Assembly: GCF_029867415.1 (NCBI RefSeq)
Contig: NC_081181.1
Coordinates: 120,233,183 to 120,297,182 of the forward strand
From: Vicia villosa
Taxonomy: Eukaryota; Streptophyta; Magnoliopsida; Fabales; Fabaceae
DNA: 64,000 nt
Direction of reading: 5' to 3'
The notes under the pieces are model-generated. The model worked only from the letters and a program-made list of their open reading frames with translations, was not told the DNA's origin and did not search any database. The stretch's first letter is position 1. The number at the start of each line of letters is the position of its first letter. Made by a program: the position numbers and the translations under genes. Shown one piece after another: positions 55,498 through 64,000 of this stretch.

Positions 55498-57231
55498 CTA
55501 CAGCGACAACTTTCTGATGTCACTCTCCTTCACAAACAACCCATGAAAACCATACGGCACACGCCGCGGCAACTTCACCTCCGCCACAACCTCCATCTCC
55601 GCCGTCTTAGCATCCATCACCAAAAACCTCGACTCCCCCTTCCTCTCATCATGCACATAACTCACCAAATAACCATCATCCTCCTCAACACCACCCTCCC
55701 TCGCCACAAAAAACGGTTCACCACCGTAACAACCCTCTCCGAACATCCTACACCCAACTTCCTCTCCCTTCAACACATCAATCTTCACAACCCCCGATAT
55801 CTTCGGCATCGGATCTCCAATCGCCGCATAAACAAACCTATTCCTCTTCCCCATGAAATCACTATTTATAACTGCGAAATCAAGATTCCTCGCTGATAAC
55901 GGTTGTCGTGAAACAATCCCTGTCTCAACGTTGATCTTCACTTTCTCAACCATCGCGTGAACAAGATCCAATCTCTCCATAGTATGCTCCACAGAGAGTA
56001 TATTCGGCGCAATCAACGTAACGGTTTCTCCATCTTCCTCATCCCACGCGTTAATCGCGTGAACTATATTAAACCCTGGCACATTAAACCACTTCATCTT
56101 CCTCTCATCTTTATCATAACGAGGAAGAATCCCGATCCTCGAAATCTTCGATGGATCGGAACCTACCGGAGAGCCACCGGAAATCATATCAAGAGGATTC
56201 ATCCCAAGCTGTATATCAGCAAACACAGCGTATTTTTTCGTAATAGCGAAATCGTGAAGAAACGAAGGTGTTGTCATGGAGAAAACGGGAACGTCGTTGT
56301 GTTTAACTCCGTTAGAATCGAAACGGAAGTAAGTTAAAAACGGTGGAATAGGACCGTAACGGAACGCGAAAGCTTCGCCGGTGTCGGCATCAATTTTGGG
56401 ATGCGCCGTCATGCTCATGGAGAGTTTACCGTTAAAATCGTGACGGCCGATTGTTTGGATGTCACCGTTTGGGGTTAGATTAATTTCATAAGGAAGATCG
56501 GATTCTCCGAGCGCGAAAAGACGGTTACCAAACAGAGCTAAGCTTGTGTTTGCTAAACCAATGCCGTTGGATGGATTATACTGACCGGTTATGACACGTG
56601 CGGCGGTTATGGATCCACGCGCGGCGGAGGCGATAAGCGAGTTGAAACCGGAGAAGACGTTGGGGAAGAGAGGGTAACCGGCTTCGTTTTCGGTTTTGTA
56701 TTTGTAGGTTTTGACGTAACGGCTACAGAGTGTGGCGGTTCCGTTAGAGATTGTGATGGCGTGAAGCATGCCGTCACCGTCGAAGAGGTGGTAGGGTCCA
56801 CGTGGCAGGAACTGGGGGTTTGGGCCGTTTCTTATGTAAGCGCCGTTGAGTGACGGTGGGAGTGTGCCTTTTGTGATTTCGCATTGTGTTGGAGGGAGTT
56901 CGGTTAGGACTGGAGCGAAGTTTTGAGATAGAACATGTCTTGGATCTACGGCTGGTTTTATTGGTGGGTCGATGAAGTTGTTGATGATGTCGTCGAATGT
57001 GTTGAATAGGAGTCCTGGGAGTGATGTTTCTGGTTTTTTGTTTGTGTGTTGGGTGGTGGTGGTGGTGGTGGGTGGAGGTTTTGTTTTGGTGGAGGGTGTT
57101 GTGGTGGTGGTTTTTAGTGTTTGGGTTTGTGTTGTTTGGGGTTTTTCTTTGGTTTTGATGGATGAGATGTTGAATGAAGGGATTGAAGTTGGGGGTTGTT
57201 TACATGTTATTATGATGAGTTTTGGGACCAT
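55498..57231 (-). CDS. CCD4: Carotenoid cleavage dioxygenase 4, chloroplastic
   Basis: Non-heme iron enzyme that cleaves carotenoids at the 9,10 double bond to give apocarotenoids and volatiles in plastids; CCD4 activity limits carotenoid colour in petals and seeds. 577 aa in one uninterrupted frame without introns, a usual length. The N-terminal about 65 residues are Ser/Thr/Lys-rich, fit a transit peptide, and include an extended poly-Thr/Pro linker (TTTTTPSTKTKPPPTTTTTT). Family core: AYIRNGPNPQF (131-141), FDGDGMLHAI (150-159), the four iron-binding histidines H277 (MTAHPK), H326 (FLHDF), H391 (HAINAW) and H563 (GFHGLF), and PRRVPYGFHGLFV at the C-terminus. The start ATG at 57231-57229 is the first in frame. 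It looks fully functional. Confidence 0.95.
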   Translation of the reverse strand: MVPKLIIITCKQPPTSIPSFNISSIKTKEKPQTTQTQTLKTTTTTPSTKTKPPPTTTTTTQHTNKKPETSLPGLLFNTFDDIINNFIDPPIKPAVDPRHVLSQNFAPVLTELPPTQCEITKGTLPPSLNGAYIRNGPNPQFLPRGPYHLFDGDGMLHAITISNGTATLCSRYVKTYKYKTENEAGYPLFPNVFSGFNSLIASAARGSITAARVITGQYNPSNGIGLANTSLALFGNRLFALGESDLPYEINLTPNGDIQTIGRHDFNGKLSMSMTAHPKIDADTGEAFAFRYGPIPPFLTYFRFDSNGVKHNDVPVFSMTTPSFLHDFAITKKYAVFADIQLGMNPLDMISGGSPVGSDPSKISRIGILPRYDKDERKMKWFNVPGFNIVHAINAWDEEDGETVTLIAPNILSVEHTMERLDLVHAMVEKVKINVETGIVSRQPLSARNLDFAVINSDFMGKRNRFVYAAIGDPMPKISGVVKIDVLKGEEVGCRMFGEGCYGGEPFFVAREGGVEEDDGYLVSYVHDERKGESRFLVMDAKTAEMEVVAEVKLPRRVPYGFHGLFVKESDIRKLSL

Positions 57232-61461
<4,230 letters not shown>

Positions 61462-61641
61462 TCATAGATAATTAAATAAAAGTAAAGGGGTGTTTTGGAG
61501 ATCGCAATTTACTTGTTTTCATTTATTAACAAATAAATAAGCTAAAATAATAGAGTTTAATGAAAACAAAAATAATAGTAGTTAATAGTAGTTTAACATG
61601 ATTGTGCACTAAAAAATCATCAATTTTTCTTTTCATCCAAC

Positions 61642-61766
61642 TTGCTGACTGAGCGGGTGTAGGCTGTTGGTCCAGGGTTCGATCCTTGGCAGCAGCAATG
61701 TAGTATTTTCTTTGTAAACAAGTTGGTGGTACTTATAAACCATCAACTTTTAAAAAAAAAAAAAAA
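61642..61766 (+). mobile_element. Probable tRNA-derived SINE
   Basis: Box A-like GACTGAGCGGG at about 61647-61657 and a perfect Pol III box B GGTTCGATCC at 61676-61685, about 20 nt apart, then about 65 bp of unrelated body and an A15 tail (61752-61766). The head folds only partly like a tRNA. Small size, internal promoter and poly(A) tail point to a SINE rather than a tRNA gene. Flanking duplication not resolved. Confidence 0.5.
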
Positions 61767-63188
61767 CTGCTTTCAATCGTACTAATGATTTTTAATGGAA
61801 TACACTGACTCATTGAATAATACTATAAAATTATTCTATTTAATAATAACGCATCTCTTAATTTCTCAAATAAATAAATTAAAATAAATTACATTTTTAT
61901 AATAATTGCCTACATCTAAATAATTATGAATCGGACAATATATTCCAGACTAGCTATCAATGGTAAGATAAAAACTTACAAAATTTAGCTTTACATTAAA
62001 AGCAATTTTATTGTATAACATTTAAAAATGTCAAATTTAAAATTAAATTATTCTTCCTCCAATAATTACACCAAAAATAACACTTCGAAGGAACATTTTT
62101 GTCAAACCTTGGTTGAATTTGAAAATTATCTGAGTTAATGTCAATTTTGTTGGTGTAAAGCCCTTCACGCCACTTAAACCCCACATATAAGCGAATGCGA
62201 CTTGTCCAATAATTGTATCAAATTCATTATTATCAGACACCCAGAATTTTGAACTACAAACACCCAGAATAAGTAATCTAACTATCTAAGCCATAAAAAA
62301 ATACATCACATATAAAATTATTGAACAGTAAAGGAAACTATTTTTTTTTGTTCCAAATAAAAATCAGTACAATACATTCAGTTAACAGCAACCCAGTACT
62401 GTCCATTCAAATGATAAAAGTAGTCTCAATATAAAAACTAAAAATAAAACCAATGACAGTAAAAGAAAAAAAAAATCTCTCTTTTCTTTTGTAGTAAATT
62501 TTTTACTCATTATACTTTTCTTTTGCAGTAAATTGTTTTAATATCCTTTATCGTCTAAGATTTCATCATGCTATCATCAAGACTTTTTTCATCAAACCAG
62601 ATTCACATTATGGTGAAGACTTTTTAATATCCTTTATGTTTTGTTTGGATGACAAAAGAGAGTGGAAGAATAGAAAGCAAGAAGAAATAATGGTGAAGAA
62701 ATGAAAGTGAGTGGAAAGTAACATGAATTCTAAGTTGTTTGATAGGAGGGAAAGCAAAAAGAAAGGAATATATAGTAAATGACATAAATACCCCTACGTA
62801 AAAACAAATGATAACCTATGCCCACTAATTAAAGCAAGGGCATGAGTGACTTTCTATAAAAATAGACAATTTTTTCCTACTTTTTAAATTGTGAAGAAAG
62901 AGTTTTTTGTACCTTGATTTCTATTTCTTAGGAGTTCCAACTTCCAAGCATGGAAAGCCCAATTTCTAAAAAAAAATCTATCTTAAATAGTTTCTTTGTT
63001 TCCACGTTCAACTATTCCAAACAATGTACTAGTATTCAAACTAGAGTTCTTTATAATACTTTGATATGTAACTGGAGACAATCATAAATTTGAAACTACA
63101 AAATATGTGTAAATTTCAGTATATTCTAAAAGTTTGCAATCAGCATCTTTAACATGTCTATGTACAACCTACTTGGTTCTTTTGTCCT
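61767..63188. other. Intergenic A+T-rich DNA
   Basis: No gene recognised; the frame 62043-62240 has no domain. The last about 200 bp are presumably the 3' UTR of the PPR gene. Confidence 0.5.
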
Positions 63189-64000
63189 TTAAAATGTAGA
63201 ACTGCCACAAGCAATTCTTAGTTTATCAAGCAGTGACTCATGTGGATACACTCCAGCAGCTTTCATCCGATACACAAACTTGACAGCTTCAATGTACAAA
63301 CCATTCTGTATGTAACACATAAGCATGGCATTCCAACTATCGACATTTCTTTCATTTCGGGTCGTTTCAAACACCAGTTTTGCATCTCTTATTAACCCAC
63401 TTCTTCCATACATGGCTACCAAACTACACTGCACATAGTTATCTGAGTCAAGTCCTAGTTTGATGGTATCAGCATGAACCTGTTCGCCGCAGCTTCCATG
63501 ATTCCGCATCCTTCCACAAGCCTTGAGAACACTGGAAAATGTAAAACTGTCCTTCTTTATCCCTACCCTTCCCATTTCCTTGAAATCAGCAAGAGCCTCA
63601 GAGAAATGCCTTTCTTTACAACCACTAACAATTTTAGCAGTCCAAGTCAACGTGTTATGCCGCGACACTTTATTAAAAACAACGTTTGCATCTTCCAGAC
63701 ACTTAAATCTCCCATAAAATCTAATCAAAGAGCTACTTATAAGTACATGGTCACAAGCACCCAACTTTAATAAACATCCATGAACCTGCATTCCTAGAGG
63801 AACATTCATAGTGCAGGCACAAGCCGTGAGAAGACAAGACCAAATCCATGGAGGAAAAGTAAACTCCGTCACACCCAATTGACATAACATGCCAAGAAAA
63901 ACATCCGTAGCATTCTCATAATCAGAATTTTCATAATATGCAACAAACAAAATTGCCCAGGAATGAAAATCCCTCACAAGCATTGAGTCAAACACATGGC
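63189..64000 (-). CDS. Pentatricopeptide repeat protein, PLS type, 3' part
   Basis: An open frame of about 270 residues that continues beyond the right edge (reading HVFDSMLVRDFHSWAILF at the border, so the N-terminus is outside). PPR proteins bind organellar RNA base by base for editing, splicing or stability. Repeat units of about 35 residues are visible: VFDSMLVRDFHSWAILFVAY, GMQVHGCLLKLGACDHVLIS, SLIRFYGRFKCLEDANVVF, RHNTLTWTAKIVSG, GEQVHADTIKLGLDSDNYVQ, SLVAMYGRSGLIRDAKLVF and NVDSWNAMLMCYIQNGLYIE. The P-L-S spacing is typical, but the frame ends at ...RIACGSSTF with no E/DYW editing domain. It resembles At1g31790-like proteins from memory. Targeting cannot be judged. Confidence 0.88.
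   Translation of the reverse strand, partial: HVFDSMLVRDFHSWAILFVAYYENSDYENATDVFLGMLCQLGVTEFTFPPWIWSCLLTACACTMNVPLGMQVHGCLLKLGACDHVLISSSLIRFYGRFKCLEDANVVFNKVSRHNTLTWTAKIVSGCKERHFSEALADFKEMGRVGIKKDSFTFSSVLKACGRMRNHGSCGEQVHADTIKLGLDSDNYVQCSLVAMYGRSGLIRDAKLVFETTRNERNVDSWNAMLMCYIQNGLYIEAVKFVYRMKAAGVYPHESLLDKLRIACGSSTF

Overview
The window looks like a piece of a large, A+T-rich, transposon-packed dicot genome, most likely a legume. That is inferred from intron-containing plant genes (WAT1-type EamA transporter, apyrase 7, CCD4, PLS-type PPR), plant-type U-snRNA promoters, and plant lineages of Ty1/copia, Ty3/gypsy (Tat), MULE, hAT, Helitron, L1 and plant-mobile-domain elements. The species cannot be fixed from the sequence. 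All exon limits, alignments and pairings below were worked out by eye.

Layout. 1-8.5 kb: rearranged repeats. A 770-bp near-identical inverted repeat (1-770 and 7035-7813) brackets copia LTR fragments and a broken plant-mobile-domain gene. A LINE with an inverted 5' end and a 15-bp target duplication lies in the right arm region, and a paralogous copy lacking it is at 5.2-5.6 kb. 9.2-14.8 kb: a cluster of spliceosomal snRNA genes, all on the minus strand: U1, U4 and three U5 copies. Each has an upstream sequence element, a TATA box at the Pol II spacing and a 3'-box. The U5 copies sit in a tandemly triplicated cassette that also carries exon-like pieces of an unidentified gene. 15.2-18.3 kb: a shuffled duplication split by an hAT-like end. 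18.9-23.2 kb: a second plant-mobile-domain pseudogene and its repeated flanks.

23.6-26.4 kb: an intact seven-exon WAT1-related gene with a 267-bp solo LTR in intron 1. 27.7-42.5 kb: nested insertions. A dead Ty1/copia pol was hit by an hAT-like element, which was hit by a young 10.57-kb Tat-lineage Ty3/gypsy element (29600-40171, ATAAG target duplication, LTRs about 98.7% identical). The gypsy element has one open 1958-codon gag-pol on the minus strand and, on the opposite strand, a spliced accessory gene with its own TATA box. Right of it are MULE-like palindromic repeats, a copia 3' end with LTR and an old LINE.

43.7-46.1 kb: two-exon apyrase 7 gene. 47.3-53.9 kb: a MULE remnant with a 9-bp target duplication that encodes a FAR1-type transposase joined to an OTU-like cysteine protease, itself broken by a 2.8-kb solo-LTR-like insertion. 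54.36 kb: a Helitron 3' end. 55.5-57.2 kb: an intact, intronless carotenoid cleavage dioxygenase 4 gene (minus). 59.1-61.5 kb: a 5'-truncated L1 LINE with a long (TA)n tract at its 3' side. 61.6 kb: a probable SINE. 63.2-64.0 kb: the 3' part of a PPR gene running off the window.

The four host protein genes are functionally unrelated. The snRNA cluster is the only functionally coherent host locus: U1, U4 and U5 are all RNA cores of the major spliceosome.
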